A stretch of DNA of 64,000 nucleotides from Denitrovibrio acetiphilus DSM 12809 (GCF_000025725.1 NC_013943.1:1-64000); one strand, 5' to 3'; counted from the stretch's first letter, positions 33,858 to 44,593 are shown. A program made the numbers and translations. The notes: generated by a model from the letters alone, not told the origin.

Positions 33858-36800
33858 CTATGCTGATTTCGAACCATTTTTGCGATAATTATTTTTACGT
33901 TCTTCATGAACGTAGGCTTTGGACTTGATTTCATATCTGTCTTTGCCGAGGAGGTTGTCAATTTCGTTATAGAAATCATATCCAGGCTTTATGCCGAAGT
34001 CGGGACCGGTCTTGATATGTACTCCGTAAGCTTTAGGTTTCTCAAGATAGAGTTTAACAGGTACGTCACCGTGATGTGTTGCTAACGTAGTTTTCAGTTT
34101 ATTCAAAATTTCGGAGGTCATCCCTGTGGATGTTAGTTTTATTGTCACCAGCTCTGTGAGCATTTCCATAGCTTCTGTAACATCCATTATCTTGTCAGCC
34201 ATGATGACGGTATTGTCTTCTTTATGGTCTATTTTGCCTGCAATTATTATTATCTTATCGTTTTCCAGATGCCTTGAATACTGTTCAAAGGTTCTGGGGA
34301 AAACAACAACTTCAACTTCTGAATCCATATCTTCAACGTTGGCAAATGCCATCTTTTCGCCTTTCTTTTTGGTGACTATGCGTTTGACATGTTTTACGAG
34401 ACCGCCGATTACGATATCCCCTTCACTGTCCGGGTTCGCAACTTCTCCGATAGGGATGGTGAATGTCTTCAGAATATTGTTGTAGATAGCCAGAGGGTGA
34501 TTGCTGATGTAAAAGTCGAGAACTTCTTTTTCCATTTTCAAAAGCTCATTCTCCGGCATCTCTTCCACATCAGGGAAAAAGAACTGTTCCTCTTCATCGC
34601 TTTCCTCGTCCACAAGGAACGCCTCAATGGACATGATCCCCTGTTCTGCCATCTTGTGCTTTCTCTGCCCTTCCTCCAGAGCTCTTTCTATAACCTGAAG
34701 ATTCTGACGGCGATTTTTACCTGAACAGTCAAAAGCTCCGGCTTTAACCAGTGATTCCAGTACGCGTTTGTTACATGCACGCAGGTCAACCCGTTCACAG
34801 AAATCATAAATATTTTTGAATTCACCGTTTTTGTCACGTTCCTGCAGTGCAGCTTCTATGGCATTGAACCCGACATTTTTAATAGCGCCGAGACCAAAAT
34901 GTATGGCAGTTCCTTCTATTTCGAAGTTAACGCCTGATTTGTTTATGTTAGGGGGCAGGACATCTATGCCCATATTTTTGCACTCTTCGGTGAAGGTTAC
35001 GATCTTGTCCCCTTTGTCAATTTCACAGGAGAGTATCGCTGCCATGTATTCCACAGGGTACAGAGCTTTCAGGTAGGCTGTCTGGTAGCTGATCAGAGCA
35101 TAGGCTGCGGAGTGAGATTTGTTGAACCCGTATCCGGCAAATTTTGCAAGCTTGTCAAAGAGGTCTTCTGCCATTTTCATATCGTAGCCGCGTGCTTTTG
35201 CGCCCGGGATGGTATCTCCGTCACCATACAGGAAGAACTGTTTCTGTTTTTCCATCTCGGCGGCCTTCTTTTTACCCATTGCACGGCGCAGGTTATCCGC
35301 AGAGCCGAGGGAATATCCGCCGATGATCTGAGCAATCTGCATAACCTGCTCCTGATAGATAACAACGCCTCTTGTCTCTTTCAGGATTTCTTCAAGGTCA
35401 GGAAATATATAGTCGATCTCTTCTTCGCCATATTTTCTTTTTACGAAAGAGTCAAGCATTCCTGATTCCATAGGGCCAGGTCGGTAAAGTGCTACAAGCG
35501 CAATAATATCCTCGAACTGTTCCGGTCGAAGCTTCTTGAGCAGGTTTTTCATACCCGAGCTCTCAAGCTGGAATACCGCAGTGGTGTCCCCTCGGCTTAG
35601 TAGTTCGTAAACTTTTTTATTATCGAGGGGGATGCTCGCAATATCAAGATCTTCCCCTCTGTTCTTTTTAATTTGCTTTATTGCTTCGTCAATGATCGTA
35701 AGGTTGTTGAGTCCCAGAAAGTCGAACTTGACCAACCCTACACTTTCCAGTGTGTCCTTCTCGAATTGAGCGATGACTTCGTTGTTCTGCCCGCGGCAAA
35801 GGGGGACATATTCGTTAAGAGGTTTGTCGCTGATGACGATTCCCGCAGCATGCATGCCAGTGTTCCGCACAAGTCCTTCCAGCTTCACAGCATGGTTTAG
35901 GATGAGTTCTCCCTGCTCTGCTGCCTGAAAAACTTTTCTGAGATCTTCATCTTTTTTGAGCGCTTTACGCAGGGTCATCCCGGGGTCTGACGGGATAGCT
36001 TTTGCCAGTTTATCCACAATAGGTAGAGGAACTTCAAGTACACGCCCCACATCGCGAACGGTGCTTCGACCAAGCAGTTTACCGAATGTTATGATCTGGG
36101 AAACACGGTCATCGCCATACTTTTCACGAACATATTTTATAACCTGTTCACGCCCTTTTACACAGAAATCAATATCAAAGTCGGGCATGGATGATCTTTC
36201 TGGGTTGAGAAACCGCTCAAACAGAAGGTTAAAGTATATAGGGTCAAGGTCTGTTATACCCAGAGAATACGCCACAAGAGAACCGGCACCGGAACCTCGT
36301 CCGGGACCGACAGGTATGCCGACACTTCTGGAGTAATTCATGAAATCCCAAACGATGAGGAAGTATCCGGCAAAGTTTTTGCCTATGATAACGTCAAATT
36401 CTTTCTGCATCCGGTCGTAATATATCTGATGTTTTTCAGAAGGTATTTTTGCAAGTTTTTCGTGCAGTCCTTTTCTTGCAAGGTGTTCAAGGTAACTTGA
36501 AATCGTATAGCCTTCCGGTACTTCGTACTCCGGCAGGTGCAGTTCTCCGAAGGTTATGGATGTGTTGCATCTGTTTGCTATCTCCACAGTGTTTGTCAGA
36601 GCATCGGGAACTTCGCCGAATGCCGCCCACATCTCTTCCGGTGTTTTGACCCAGAGCTGATCAGAGTGTATCTCGAACCTGTTTGGGCTGTTTATAGTGG
36701 ACTGCGTCTGTATGCATATGAGCACTTCATGAGAGAGGTGATCGCCTTTGTTAAGGTAGTGGCAGTCATTGGTTGCAACGAGAGGTATGCCGGAGTCGCG

Positions 36801-37397
36801 GGACATTTTGATGATGTTTCTGTTCACCATCAGCTGTTCCTCAATGCCGTTTTCCTGAATTTCCAGAAAGAAGTTATCCTTGCCGAAAATGTCTCTGTAT
36901 TCGTGTGCTGCCGCAACAGCTTCGTCGTATTGGTCACGTATTATTTTACGTGGGATTTCTCCGGCGAGACAGGCGGACATGGCGATCAGACCTTCGGAAT
37001 ATTGAGCCATGATTTCTTTGTCCACTCTTGGCTTATAATGAAACCCTTCAAACTGTGCCAGAGATACAAGCTTTTGTAGGTTAGACAGCCCTTTGTTGTT
37101 TACTGCCTGAAGTACAAGGTGGTGATTTCTCTCTTGGCCACGTTCGTATGTTGTGTTGAACCGTGAGTCAGGTGCGACATATACCTCACACCCAAGTATA
37201 GGCTTGATATCGTTTGCTCTTGCCTGACGGTAAAAGTCCACTATCCCGTGCATTGTTCCGTGGTCGGAGATGCCCACCATCGGTGTCATTCCTTTTTCTT
37301 TGATCTTCTGCATCAGGTCGCCGACAAGTATTGCGCCGTCCAGAAGTGAATACTGTGTATGTAAATGTAAGTGTACAAAATCTTTACTGTTGTTCAT
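33858..37397 (-). CDS. dnaE: DNA polymerase III alpha subunit
   Basis: The replicative polymerase, 1179 aa from this start. PHP domain at the N-terminus ([22 protein letters not shown]), polymerase core with the catalytic motif PDFDIDF near residue 400, the [10 protein letters not shown] and [13 protein letters not shown] segments, then helix-hairpin-helix and OB domains. The start at 37397 fits the family and has GGAAA upstream; a frame open to 37424 adds nine residues. comEC diverges from it across about 100 bp. Confidence 0.96.
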   Translation of the reverse strand: MNNSKDFVHLHLHTQYSLLDGAILVGDLMQKIKEKGMTPMVGISDHGTMHGIVDFYRQARANDIKPILGCEVYVAPDSRFNTTYERGQERNHHLVLQAVNNKGLSNLQKLVSLAQFEGFHYKPRVDKEIMAQYSEGLIAMSACLAGEIPRKIIRDQYDEAVAAAHEYRDIFGKDNFFLEIQENGIEEQLMVNRNIIKMSRDSGIPLVATNDCHYLNKGDHLSHEVLICIQTQSTINSPNRFEIHSDQLWVKTPEEMWAAFGEVPDALTNTVEIANRCNTSITFGELHLPEYEVPEGYTISSYLEHLARKGLHEKLAKIPSEKHQIYYDRMQKEFDVIIGKNFAGYFLIVWDFMNYSRSVGIPVGPGRGSGAGSLVAYSLGITDLDPIYFNLLFERFLNPERSSMPDFDIDFCVKGREQVIKYVREKYGDDRVSQIITFGKLLGRSTVRDVGRVLEVPLPIVDKLAKAIPSDPGMTLRKALKKDEDLRKVFQAAEQGELILNHAVKLEGLVRNTGMHAAGIVISDKPLNEYVPLCRGQNNEVIAQFEKDTLESVGLVKFDFLGLNNLTIIDEAIKQIKKNRGEDLDIASIPLDNKKVYELLSRGDTTAVFQLESSGMKNLLKKLRPEQFEDIIALVALYRPGPMESGMLDSFVKRKYGEEEIDYIFPDLEEILKETRGVVIYQEQVMQIAQIIGGYSLGSADNLRRAMGKKKAAEMEKQKQFFLYGDGDTIPGAKARGYDMKMAEDLFDKLAKFAGYGFNKSHSAAYALISYQTAYLKALYPVEYMAAILSCEIDKGDKIVTFTEECKNMGIDVLPPNINKSGVNFEIEGTAIHFGLGAIKNVGFNAIEAALQERDKNGEFKNIYDFCERVDLRACNKRVLESLVKAGAFDCSGKNRRQNLQVIERALEEGQRKHKMAEQGIMSIEAFLVDEESDEEEQFFFPDVEEMPENELLKMEKEVLDFYISNHPLAIYNNILKTFTIPIGEVANPDSEGDIVIGGLVKHVKRIVTKKKGEKMAFANVEDMDSEVEVVVFPRTFEQYSRHLENDKIIIIAGKIDHKEDNTVIMADKIMDVTEAMEMLTELVTIKLTSTGMTSEILNKLKTTLATHHGDVPVKLYLEKPKAYGVHIKTGPDFGIKPGYDFYNEIDNLLGKDRYEIKSKAYVHEERKNNYRKNGSKSA

Positions 37398-37498
37398 GAA
37401 ATTTCCGGTTTTTTTTGATGTCATATTCTATCAAAAGTATCCTTTATATGAAACCCCAAATACACTAGAATATGATAGTTATCTTTAGAGAGGGTAGG

Positions 37499-39199
37499 GT
37501 GAAAAAACTTTTATACCAGTTGTTTATAATTGGGCAGGGGCGTGTGGAGCTGTTCTTTGTCCTCTGCGTTTTTTCTGCATATGTGCTCTATCCGTCTGTG
37601 TATGCAGGCAGTTTTTCTGCATTTGCTCTACCTGTATATTTCATAAAGAAAAAGAAAGGGGTGGTGATAGGCTTTGCTGTTTTGCTGCTCTACCTATTTG
37701 CTGCCGGAACACTTCTTGTGACCGGAGAGAAAGAGTCAAATGGATCAAAAAACCTTTACAGTACCACAGCAGGAACTCTTGTCGTCTCTCAAAAACTTTT
37801 ACCGGGTGACATCGTTTTCGGGGCTTACAAAATGCGGAAATATGCAGGAGAGCCGGAAGGGAGGTTCGCCAGAGGGTACTATATTTCTGATGTTGAGCTG
37901 CGCAGGATATCTGTTCCTCTGCTCCGTTCAATTCTTCATGTGAGGCAGAGTGTGTCAGAGAAGCTTTTTTATTCCACTGGGGGTGAGCTGAGGCTGACTC
38001 AGGCTGTGATGCTGGGAGACAAGCAGTTCCTGACGCAGGAGACGAAGGATAAATACCTGCTCACCGGGTTGGGGCATCTTCTCGCGATATCCGGGCTGCA
38101 CGTTGGGCTGTATGCAATGGTGTGTTATTTCATATTTGGTTTTCTTCCAAGAAAGCTGAGGCTCATCCCCGCAGGGCTGATGCTTCTGCTTCTCATACCT
38201 TTCACCGGTTTCAAAATCCCTGTACTCCGGGCTGGTCTGCTTGGGTTCTGTATTGTTGTTGCGAAATTTGTTGATTTCAGTACGGATGTGCGCAAGCTGC
38301 TTCTTTTTTTTGCTGGTATATTTATTTTAGTATCCCCTTCGATGATAGTTTCTCCGTCTTTCCTGCTTTCGTTTTCTGCTGTTTACGGACTTTTACACCT
38401 TAATGATCTGAAATATCCGAAGTTTCTGGCTCCTGTTATGGTCGGAATTGTGGCTACAGTATTTATAATACCCGCAGCATCGGCAGCTTTTGGCTCTTTT
38501 AATATAAGCTCTATTATCTCTACGCCGTTTCTTGTGCCGGTGATATCTGCACAGGTGATATGTTTTCTTCTTTACCTTGCTTTACCTTCGCTTTCCCTTG
38601 AACCTGTTATTCTTCTTGAAAAAGTGCATCTGTTGTTCATTGATGTGTTTGCCGAAAAGCTCGGGTTTGTGTTCACCATGTATAAGGCAGAGATATTATG
38701 GGCTGCGGCTATGATGTTTTTTTTGTATGCTTGTGCCAGATTGCGGATGCTGTGGCTTAGCTTTGTTCTGCTTCTTATCCCCTATATCCCCGCTCACGTC
38801 GAGAAAGGGGGATATTTTCCGAATATGGGGCGGTCAAAAGGCTTTGTGGTGGTGGATGACAAGGTTCATATATTCTTTAAAGGGCATCACGGAGATTTTC
38901 TCTATCGGTTTATTCCGTATCTTGCAGAGCTGGGGGTTGAAGCGGCAGACAGAGGAACTATAGACATTTACGGCTCAGAGAATATATTTATACCGGTTAA
39001 GGTCACATCGGAAGACTACGGCTGGATATGCGTCAACAGGCTTGATGAAGAATGCAAAGCAGTATATCATACAAAGTCAAACAGTTACGGCTGTGATGAT
39101 GACAGAGTGCATATACTTTATAAAAATAAGTGCAGCACTGGAAAAACATACTTATTAAGCGACACGGGGGATCTGATCATTGATAATCCGAGTGAATGA
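37499..39199 (+). CDS. comEC: ComEC/Rec2-type DNA uptake channel, no MBL domain
   Basis: Polytopic membrane protein (566 aa from GTG 37499, preceded by GAGAGGGTAGG; an ATG at 37472 lacks such a site). The competence-domain hallmark HLLAISGLHVGLYAMV, with PVLRAGLLG after it, marks the DNA-transport channel. An N-terminal DUF4131-like part is short. The C-terminal metallo-beta-lactamase domain of full ComEC (750 aa or more) is missing; only about 120 soluble residues follow the last helix. Its 3' end overlaps thiF. Confidence 0.8.
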   Translation: MKKLLYQLFIIGQGRVELFFVLCVFSAYVLYPSVYAGSFSAFALPVYFIKKKKGVVIGFAVLLLYLFAAGTLLVTGEKESNGSKNLYSTTAGTLVVSQKLLPGDIVFGAYKMRKYAGEPEGRFARGYYISDVELRRISVPLLRSILHVRQSVSEKLFYSTGGELRLTQAVMLGDKQFLTQETKDKYLLTGLGHLLAISGLHVGLYAMVCYFIFGFLPRKLRLIPAGLMLLLLIPFTGFKIPVLRAGLLGFCIVVAKFVDFSTDVRKLLLFFAGIFILVSPSMIVSPSFLLSFSAVYGLLHLNDLKYPKFLAPVMVGIVATVFIIPAASAAFGSFNISSIISTPFLVPVISAQVICFLLYLALPSLSLEPVILLEKVHLLFIDVFAEKLGFVFTMYKAEILWAAAMMFFLYACARLRMLWLSFVLLLIPYIPAHVEKGGYFPNMGRSKGFVVVDDKVHIFFKGHHGDFLYRFIPYLAELGVEAADRGTIDIYGSENIFIPVKVTSEDYGWICVNRLDEECKAVYHTKSNSYGCDDDRVHILYKNKCSTGKTYLLSDTGDLIIDNPSE

Positions 39200-39989
39200 A
39201 AAAGAAGTGAAAGCCAGAGCCGATGCAACTGCCGGTGATATTGTAAGAGACCATAAGCCTGATACAGACATAATAATACAGAACGGACACATAGTTAAGG
39301 CGGACAGCCTTCTTGAGACAGGTGATTCTGTTTATCTTATAAAAAAAGGTGAAATACCGGACGAAGAGGAGATGAAGTTTCTCATAACTGCAAGGCATAC
39401 TCCGAAAGTTGCCGAACGTATGGGGAAATGCCGGATGGCTGTCTGCGGTCTGGGTGGTCTCGGCTCAAATATAGCCCTTGCTCTCGCCAGAATGGGTGTG
39501 GGAGAACTGCTTCTGATAGATTATGATGTCATAATACCATCAAACATAAACAGACAGCAGTATTATGTAGATCAGATAGGTATGAAAAAAACTGATGCAA
39601 CACTCGCAAATCTCAGGCGGGTAAATCCATATATAGAGTATGATGTCCGTGACCTTTTCATAACGAAAGATAATATAAAAGGTCTTTTTGACGGATGCGA
39701 TGTTATCATAGAGGCGTTTGACGGCGCTGCCACAAAGGCTATGTTTATCCCCGAAGCGTCCCGTGCTTATCCTGATGCGCTCATTGTTGGCGCCTCCGGT
39801 GTTGCCGGGCTTGGTTCCCACGAAAGTTTCAGGGTGGTAAAAGCCGGAAAAAATGTTAAGTTGGTAGGGGATTTCGAGGCAGCAGCTCAGATAGGAAGAG
39901 GTCTGATGTCGACCCGTGTGACGATAGCGGCAGGTATTCAGGCAAATGTAGCTGTTCGCCACGTTCTGGCTGATATTCTGGAGGATTAG
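39180..39989 (+). CDS. thiF: ThiF family 2 adenylyltransferase with ThiS-like N-terminus
   Basis: 269 aa. Residues 1-60 form a beta-grasp, ThiS-like domain ending in KKG, not the GG needed for adenylation. Residues 65-269 are a UBA/ThiF Rossmann domain with GLGGLGSN (90-97), D114 and NRQQYY. The whole matches the 'ThiF family 2' layout, which activates the separate ThiS for thiazole synthesis. It begins with TTG (GGGGGA 9 bases upstream) and overlaps comEC by 20 bp. thiS follows immediately. No CxxC zinc motifs are seen. Confidence 0.85.
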   Translation: MIIRVNEKEVKARADATAGDIVRDHKPDTDIIIQNGHIVKADSLLETGDSVYLIKKGEIPDEEEMKFLITARHTPKVAERMGKCRMAVCGLGGLGSNIALALARMGVGELLLIDYDVIIPSNINRQQYYVDQIGMKKTDATLANLRRVNPYIEYDVRDLFITKDNIKGLFDGCDVIIEAFDGAATKAMFIPEASRAYPDALIVGASGVAGLGSHESFRVVKAGKNVKLVGDFEAAAQIGRGLMSTRVTIAAGIQANVAVRHVLADILED

Positions 39990-39992
39990 TAT

Positions 39993-40193
39993 ATGAAAAT
40001 ACAGTTAAACGGCGAGTCTGTAGAGCTTTCGGATGCAATAAGCTTAAACAGCCTTATAGACAGGTTTGACATGAACAGAGAGACTGTTGTGGTGGAGCTT
40101 AACGGAGATCTGCCGGACAAGTCTGAATATGACAGTATTGTTGTTAACGAAGGAGACAGGATAGAGCTTATACGTTTTGTTGGCGGTGGTTAA
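39993..40193 (+). CDS. thiS: Sulfur carrier protein ThiS
   Basis: 66-residue ubiquitin-fold carrier ending in GGG, so the di-glycine tail for thiocarboxylation is present. Internal VVELNGDLPDKS and GDRIELIRFVGGG match the family. It begins 3 bp after thiF. thiG and thiH are not in the window. Confidence 0.93.
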   Translation: MKIQLNGESVELSDAISLNSLIDRFDMNRETVVVELNGDLPDKSEYDSIVVNEGDRIELIRFVGGG

Positions 40194-40196
40194 GGA

Positions 40197-40610
40197 TTAT
40201 TTTCTTTTAAGGAGAGTTTCCGCGCAGCTCCGCAGAGCCTGCATGAGATCATCTTTCACCACAGGTTTTTTCAGATAGTCTGTGATCCCTATCTCCTCTG
40301 TTTTCTGGATGTAGGGCTTTTCGTTGAAAGCTGTTGTGACGATGATAAGGGCAGAAGGGTTAAGTTCTTTAATACGGCGTGACATTTCAACACCGTCCAT
40401 AACTGGCATCTGTATGTCTGTAATCACAATGTCTGGTTTATGTTCTGTATAAATGTCGAGCCCTTCAGCACCGTCTTTTGCAGAGTAAATAGTGTCAAAG
40501 CGTCTTTTGAGAAAACGCATAAGACTTTCGCGGACGCTGTTGTCGTCCTCAACATGCATTACAGAAAACTGCTTAAGAAGTTCGACGTCTTTAATATAGT
40601 CTGTGTTCAT
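40197..40610 (-). CDS. Stand-alone response regulator receiver
   Basis: 137 aa, only a receiver domain (about 14-130) with short flanks. Phosphorylation pocket E21-D22-D23, D65 in ITDIQMPVMDG, T in IIVTTAF and K in LKKPV. No DNA-binding or enzymatic output domain and no neighbouring histidine kinase, so it resembles CheY or Spo0F. It faces thiS with a 3-bp gap. Partner unknown. Confidence 0.9.
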   Translation of the reverse strand: MNTDYIKDVELLKQFSVMHVEDDNSVRESLMRFLKRRFDTIYSAKDGAEGLDIYTEHKPDIVITDIQMPVMDGVEMSRRIKELNPSALIIVTTAFNEKPYIQKTEEIGITDYLKKPVVKDDLMQALRSCAETLLKRK

Positions 40611-40765
40611 TTGTTACCACGCTCTGAAACTATTCTAACGTTAATCATTTGAACAGGCAATATAAATATGTATATTGATATTTATGTCAGCAAGAAAAAA
40701 TTCTGGCAATAATAAACAAATGTTTATATATTTGGAATCTGACCCAAAACTATGGAGGTATTTTG

Positions 40766-41653
40766 ATGAGTAGTTGTAATTCTGACAGCTCATGTAACTC
40801 ATGCGGTTCACAGTCATCCTGTGACGCAGACGAGAAAAGAAAGCATACACAAGAAATGCTTACTGCAAGACTGTCCAAGATCAAATACAAAATTATGGTG
40901 ATGAGCGGGAAGGGGGGCGTTGGTAAATCAACAGTGAGTGTTAGCCTTGCCTCTGCGCTTCATTCTCTCGGTTTTTCTGTAGGGATCCTGGATGCTGATA
41001 TCCATGGTCCGAATATTCCTAAAATGTTCGGTATGACACAGAAGGGTGTGCAGACAAATGAGAACGGACTTGTGCCTTTTGAGGCTGTGGAAGGTCTCAA
41101 GGTTATGTCTGTAGGCTTTCTCGTGCGTGACGATGATGATGCTGTTATATGGCGCGCCCCTGTAAAACACGGCATGATCGAGCAGTTTATGAGCGAAGTT
41201 GAGTGGGGCGATCTTGACTTTCTTATTATCGATCTTCCGCCAGGCACAGGTGACGAGCCCCTCAGCGTGGCACACACTATAGGTAAAGGACATGTTGACG
41301 GCTGTGTAGTCGTTACAACCCCACAGGAAGTTGCTCTTCTGGACTCCAGAAAGTCTATAACTTTCGCCAGAAAACTAGACATTCCGGTTTTTGGTATTGT
41401 TGAAAATATGTCCGGTCTGGTCTGCCCGCACTGCGGAGAAACAGTTGACCTGTTTAAGTCCGGCGGCGGAGAGAAAGCTGCTGGGGAGATGGATGTAAAT
41501 TTCCTCGGTCGTGTGCCTATAGACCCTATGGTTGTGGTTCAGGGGGACAGTGGAAAGCCTTATGTGCTTGAAGTAACAGACACTCCTACTGCGGCAGCTT
41601 TTAAAAGCATTGCGGAAAATATCCTCAGCCAGACTATTAAGGCTGAAAAATAA
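40766..41653 (+). CDS. apbC: Mrp/NBP35 family Fe-S carrier ATPase
   Basis: 295 aa. Walker A GKGGVGKST (about 48-56) in the deviant P-loop form, DLPPGTGDEP in the switch region, and a C-terminal CPHC motif where family members hold a bridging [4Fe-4S] cluster. The N-terminus adds four cysteines (C4, C10, C13, C19) in a Ser/Asn-rich segment, as in NBP35-like members. Starts at 40766 after GGAGG. Single gene with its own terminator. Confidence 0.9.
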   Translation: MSSCNSDSSCNSCGSQSSCDADEKRKHTQEMLTARLSKIKYKIMVMSGKGGVGKSTVSVSLASALHSLGFSVGILDADIHGPNIPKMFGMTQKGVQTNENGLVPFEAVEGLKVMSVGFLVRDDDDAVIWRAPVKHGMIEQFMSEVEWGDLDFLIIDLPPGTGDEPLSVAHTIGKGHVDGCVVVTTPQEVALLDSRKSITFARKLDIPVFGIVENMSGLVCPHCGETVDLFKSGGGEKAAGEMDVNFLGRVPIDPMVVVQGDSGKPYVLEVTDTPTAAAFKSIAENILSQTIKAEK

Positions 41654-41715
41654 TATAGTCTAAGGCAGTACACTGTGTGCCAGCCCCTTAGCAGCCTTGT
41701 TAAAAGTTTAAAAAA

Positions 41716-41756
41716 ACAAAATCCCCAATTTTGATAACAAGATTGGGGATTTTTAT
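41716..41756 (+). terminator. Terminator of apbC
   Basis: AATCCCCAAT (41720-41729) pairs with ATTGGGGATT (41742-41751), followed by TTTTATT. Confidence 0.92.
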
Positions 41757-41772
41757 TCTAAACTGACACTTT

Positions 41773-41998
41773 CATGGATAAGTTCATCTCAATCAGCTTT
41801 CGAGCTTATAAGTCATTGCGAGGAATGTAATGACGAAGCAATCTCAGGATTAACTAACGAGTCCAGAGGCTGCCACAGCCCTGCGGGCTTCGCGGTGACG
41901 TATTTTACATATGCTCTGGCTGTGACAACGAAGTTGTAAATTCGTGTGTTAAGTATGTGCGAAGCAATAGAACCAAGGGTTTACCTGTGTGAATCTAT
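41773..41998 (+). repeat. Dispersed repeat, copy D
   Basis: Fourth copy. The core is nearly identical to copy A, and it includes the block GACAACGAAGTTGT that A lacks. Both terminal hairpins are degraded (no CCACGCAT arm; AAGGGTTTACCTGT). It starts about 17 bases after the apbC terminator. Confidence 0.9.
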
Positions 41999-42197
41999 CC
42001 CAAAGCAGTCTTTCAAACTGAGAATACCTGAGAACACAGGAGAATATGCAAAGGCTGAAGATTGTTTCACCCTAAAGAGTTCACAATGACTTACATCAAA
42101 ATGTGAGTATTGCAGCATTATTTATTTCACTCGTGTTGATATCTTACCTGAAATAAGTTAAACCTTAGTTGTGTACTATTTGCAGCGAGGTTTATTT
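41999..42197 (+). other. Upstream region of glgA
   Basis: About 200 bp of non-coding sequence between repeat D and glgA, completing a 544-bp gap. It presumably holds the glgA promoter. TTGATA at 42136 has no convincing -10 partner, and I see no riboswitch. Confidence 0.35.
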
Positions 42198-43664
42198 ATG
42201 TCTGTGAACATCATGTTTGTAACAAGTGAGGCAGCTCCGTATGCTAAAACGGGCGGTCTGGCCGATGTCTGTTCTTCACTTCCTAAGGCTCTTTCAAAGG
42301 ACAATAATGTTAAAGTGGTCATGCCTCTTTATTCGTCTATAGACGTTGTTAAATACGGCATTACTCCGTATATGAACGGGTGTTGTGTACATATGGGCAA
42401 TTGTGAAGAGTTCTACTCTATCTATCATACCAGTGACGGCGGAGTGGACTTTTATTTTATAAAATTTGACAAATATTTTGACCGTGAAGGGATATATCAC
42501 ACCAAAGCCGGCGAGTATGGCGATAACCCTTACAGGTTCAGCTTTTTATCCAAAGCCTCTCTTCAGGTGGCGAGAGACATTGAATTTGCTCCTGATGTGG
42601 TGCATGCCAACGACTGGCAGACGGCACTTGTTCCGTATTATCTCAAAAAGCAGTGGGATCCTTACTTTGTAAATACCTCCAGCGTTTTAACTATACATAA
42701 TATAGGATATCAGGGGGTGTATGGAACAGAGTTTATGGAGTATGCGTCTATTGAAAGCGCAGATATGCACCCTATGGCATTTGAGGCGTTCGGTGCTGTG
42801 AACCTTCTGAAAGGGGGGATAGCATTCGCTGATAAGATAACAACAGTCAGTCCTAAATATGCGGAAGAGATAAAGGGACCTATCGGTTCTTCCGGACTTC
42901 ATGAAATACTTAACAGCAGAGAGGCAGATCTTAAAGGGATTCTAAACGGCATCGATACAGATGTGTGGAATCCGGCAAAAGATATTTATATACCTCAGAA
43001 ATTTTCTGTCCGCTCCATAAATAAAAAAGCAAAAAACAAGCTGGAACTTCAGAAGAGGTTCGGTCTGACAGAGAATCCGGATGTTGCTCTATTTGGCTTT
43101 GTCGGGCGCTTTGCCGATCAGAAAGGTGTATATCTGCTCCAGACTGCGATGGAGAGAGCAGTGCGGGAGATGACATGTCAGTTTGTGGTTGTAGGTTCGG
43201 GGGAGCAGCAGTATGAGGACTATTTCGGCGGTATGCCCGCCAGACACCCCGGAGAGTGCGGGAGCTATATCGGGTATAGCGAAGAGCTGGCGCATCTGGT
43301 GGAAGCGGGGGCGGATTTTTTTATCATGCCTTCTCTTTATGAACCCTGTGGTCTGAATCAGATGTATTCACTGGCATATGGTACTCTGCCTGTGGTGCGT
43401 GCAACCGGTGGTCTGGACGATACTGTTGAAAACTATGACGAGACAACGGCGGAAGGTACGGGGTTTAAGTTCTATGCAATAAGCTCGAGCGCCCTTTTTG
43501 ATACTATCGGCTGGGCTGTCAGCACATATTACGACAGACCTGAGCATATGGAGATCATGAAAAAGAGGGCTATGAAAAAAGATTTTAGCTGGAGGAATTC
43601 TGCGAAAGAATATCTTAGCTTATACGCTTCCCTCGGGAATACTTCATCTGACCTGTATTTATAA
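42198..43664 (+). CDS. glgA: Glycogen synthase (ADP-glucose)
   Basis: GT5 glucosyltransferase, 488 aa. ADP-glucose motif AKTGGLADV (about 16-24), HANDWQTALVP, and the C-terminal EPCGLNQMYSLAYGTLPVVRATGG with the catalytic Glu region. The start at 42198 after GCGAGG is chosen over an in-frame ATG at 42171. No glgB, glgC or glgP neighbours. Confidence 0.94.
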   Translation: MSVNIMFVTSEAAPYAKTGGLADVCSSLPKALSKDNNVKVVMPLYSSIDVVKYGITPYMNGCCVHMGNCEEFYSIYHTSDGGVDFYFIKFDKYFDREGIYHTKAGEYGDNPYRFSFLSKASLQVARDIEFAPDVVHANDWQTALVPYYLKKQWDPYFVNTSSVLTIHNIGYQGVYGTEFMEYASIESADMHPMAFEAFGAVNLLKGGIAFADKITTVSPKYAEEIKGPIGSSGLHEILNSREADLKGILNGIDTDVWNPAKDIYIPQKFSVRSINKKAKNKLELQKRFGLTENPDVALFGFVGRFADQKGVYLLQTAMERAVREMTCQFVVVGSGEQQYEDYFGGMPARHPGECGSYIGYSEELAHLVEAGADFFIMPSLYEPCGLNQMYSLAYGTLPVVRATGGLDDTVENYDETTAEGTGFKFYAISSSALFDTIGWAVSTYYDRPEHMEIMKKRAMKKDFSWRNSAKEYLSLYASLGNTSSDLYL

Positions 43665-43667
43665 AGT

Positions 43668-44555
43668 TTAGGCGGCTGGGCGGACTCTTTTGCGGTAGTT
43701 GATCAGATAGACAGCTGTGATGGCTGCGAGACCGCCAACGACGGTGTTTAGCCTTATTGGCTCGTCCAGAAAGATATAGCTCATCAGAAGTGCATTCAAA
43801 GGCACAAGGAAGATGAATGAGCTTGCCTTCTGGCTGCCGAGACTGTTTGTTGCTATAAAATATATTGTTGTGCCGAAAGTTGTTGCTCCGACAGTGATTA
43901 GGAACATGTTTATGACAAATACGTGATTTGCGGCAACGCTGATACTCATCCCTTTGCTGTAAAGAAGTATCAGGTCAAACAGTGCGGTGAACAAGAACAG
44001 ATAAAAGCTGAAAGTGTACGCAGATGTGTATCTGTTCGCTCTCTTGCTGGTGTGGGTTAAGAATGCCCATGTCAGTGCCGCAACCAGAAAATAAGCGTTA
44101 CCGCTTGCAAAAATAAGATGTATATCCAGTTTCCACACTTCCATTATTATGGCAGCCCCTGCAAGCCCCAGCAGAAGTCCGGCAGCATCTTTTACTGACG
44201 GAGCTTTCATGGTAAGCACACATCCGATTCCGAAGGTGAGGATAGGCACAAGTGTTGTTACCAGTATTCCCCCTGCACCGGCAAACCCTGTCACAAGCCC
44301 AGTAAAAAACATCTGATTGTACAGAACAAGAAGCAGCGATGCCACTGCGGCGACAATGAGACCTTTTCTGCTTATGGCAAATGGTTTTTTCATTATGATC
44401 ATGACGGGGATAAATGTCAGCCATGTGATAAAGAAGCGCCAGAAAACAAGCACATCAGGTGATGCAACTCCGGTCAGAAGTTTGGCAGATATCCATGACT
44501 CGCCCCAGCTTACCATTCCGAGAGTTAAAAGCAGATAAAGAAGAGCATTGCTCAT
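43668..44555 (-). CDS. EamA/DMT family transporter
   Basis: 295 aa, ten hydrophobic helices in two EamA repeats, the drug/metabolite transporter fold. The loop SWISAKLL near the start and PLNALLMSYIFLDEPI late in the protein (about residue 255) are typical. The start at 44555 follows GAGGTG; the frame runs on to 44660, into the tRNA terminator, which argues against the longer form. Substrate not predictable. Confidence 0.88.
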   Translation of the reverse strand: MSNALLYLLLTLGMVSWGESWISAKLLTGVASPDVLVFWRFFITWLTFIPVMIIMKKPFAISRKGLIVAAVASLLLVLYNQMFFTGLVTGFAGAGGILVTTLVPILTFGIGCVLTMKAPSVKDAAGLLLGLAGAAIIMEVWKLDIHLIFASGNAYFLVAALTWAFLTHTSKRANRYTSAYTFSFYLFLFTALFDLILLYSKGMSISVAANHVFVINMFLITVGATTFGTTIYFIATNSLGSQKASSFIFLVPLNALLMSYIFLDEPIRLNTVVGGLAAITAVYLINYRKRVRPAA

Positions 44556-44593
44556 TTGGCACCTCGCATAAAAGTTTGCGAACAAAGAATAAT

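Noticed and set aside
39993-40193. TPP riboswitch controlling thiF-thiS or thiD
   Set aside because: thiF overlaps comEC and thiD follows dnaE by 8 bp; there is no room for an aptamer and none was seen.
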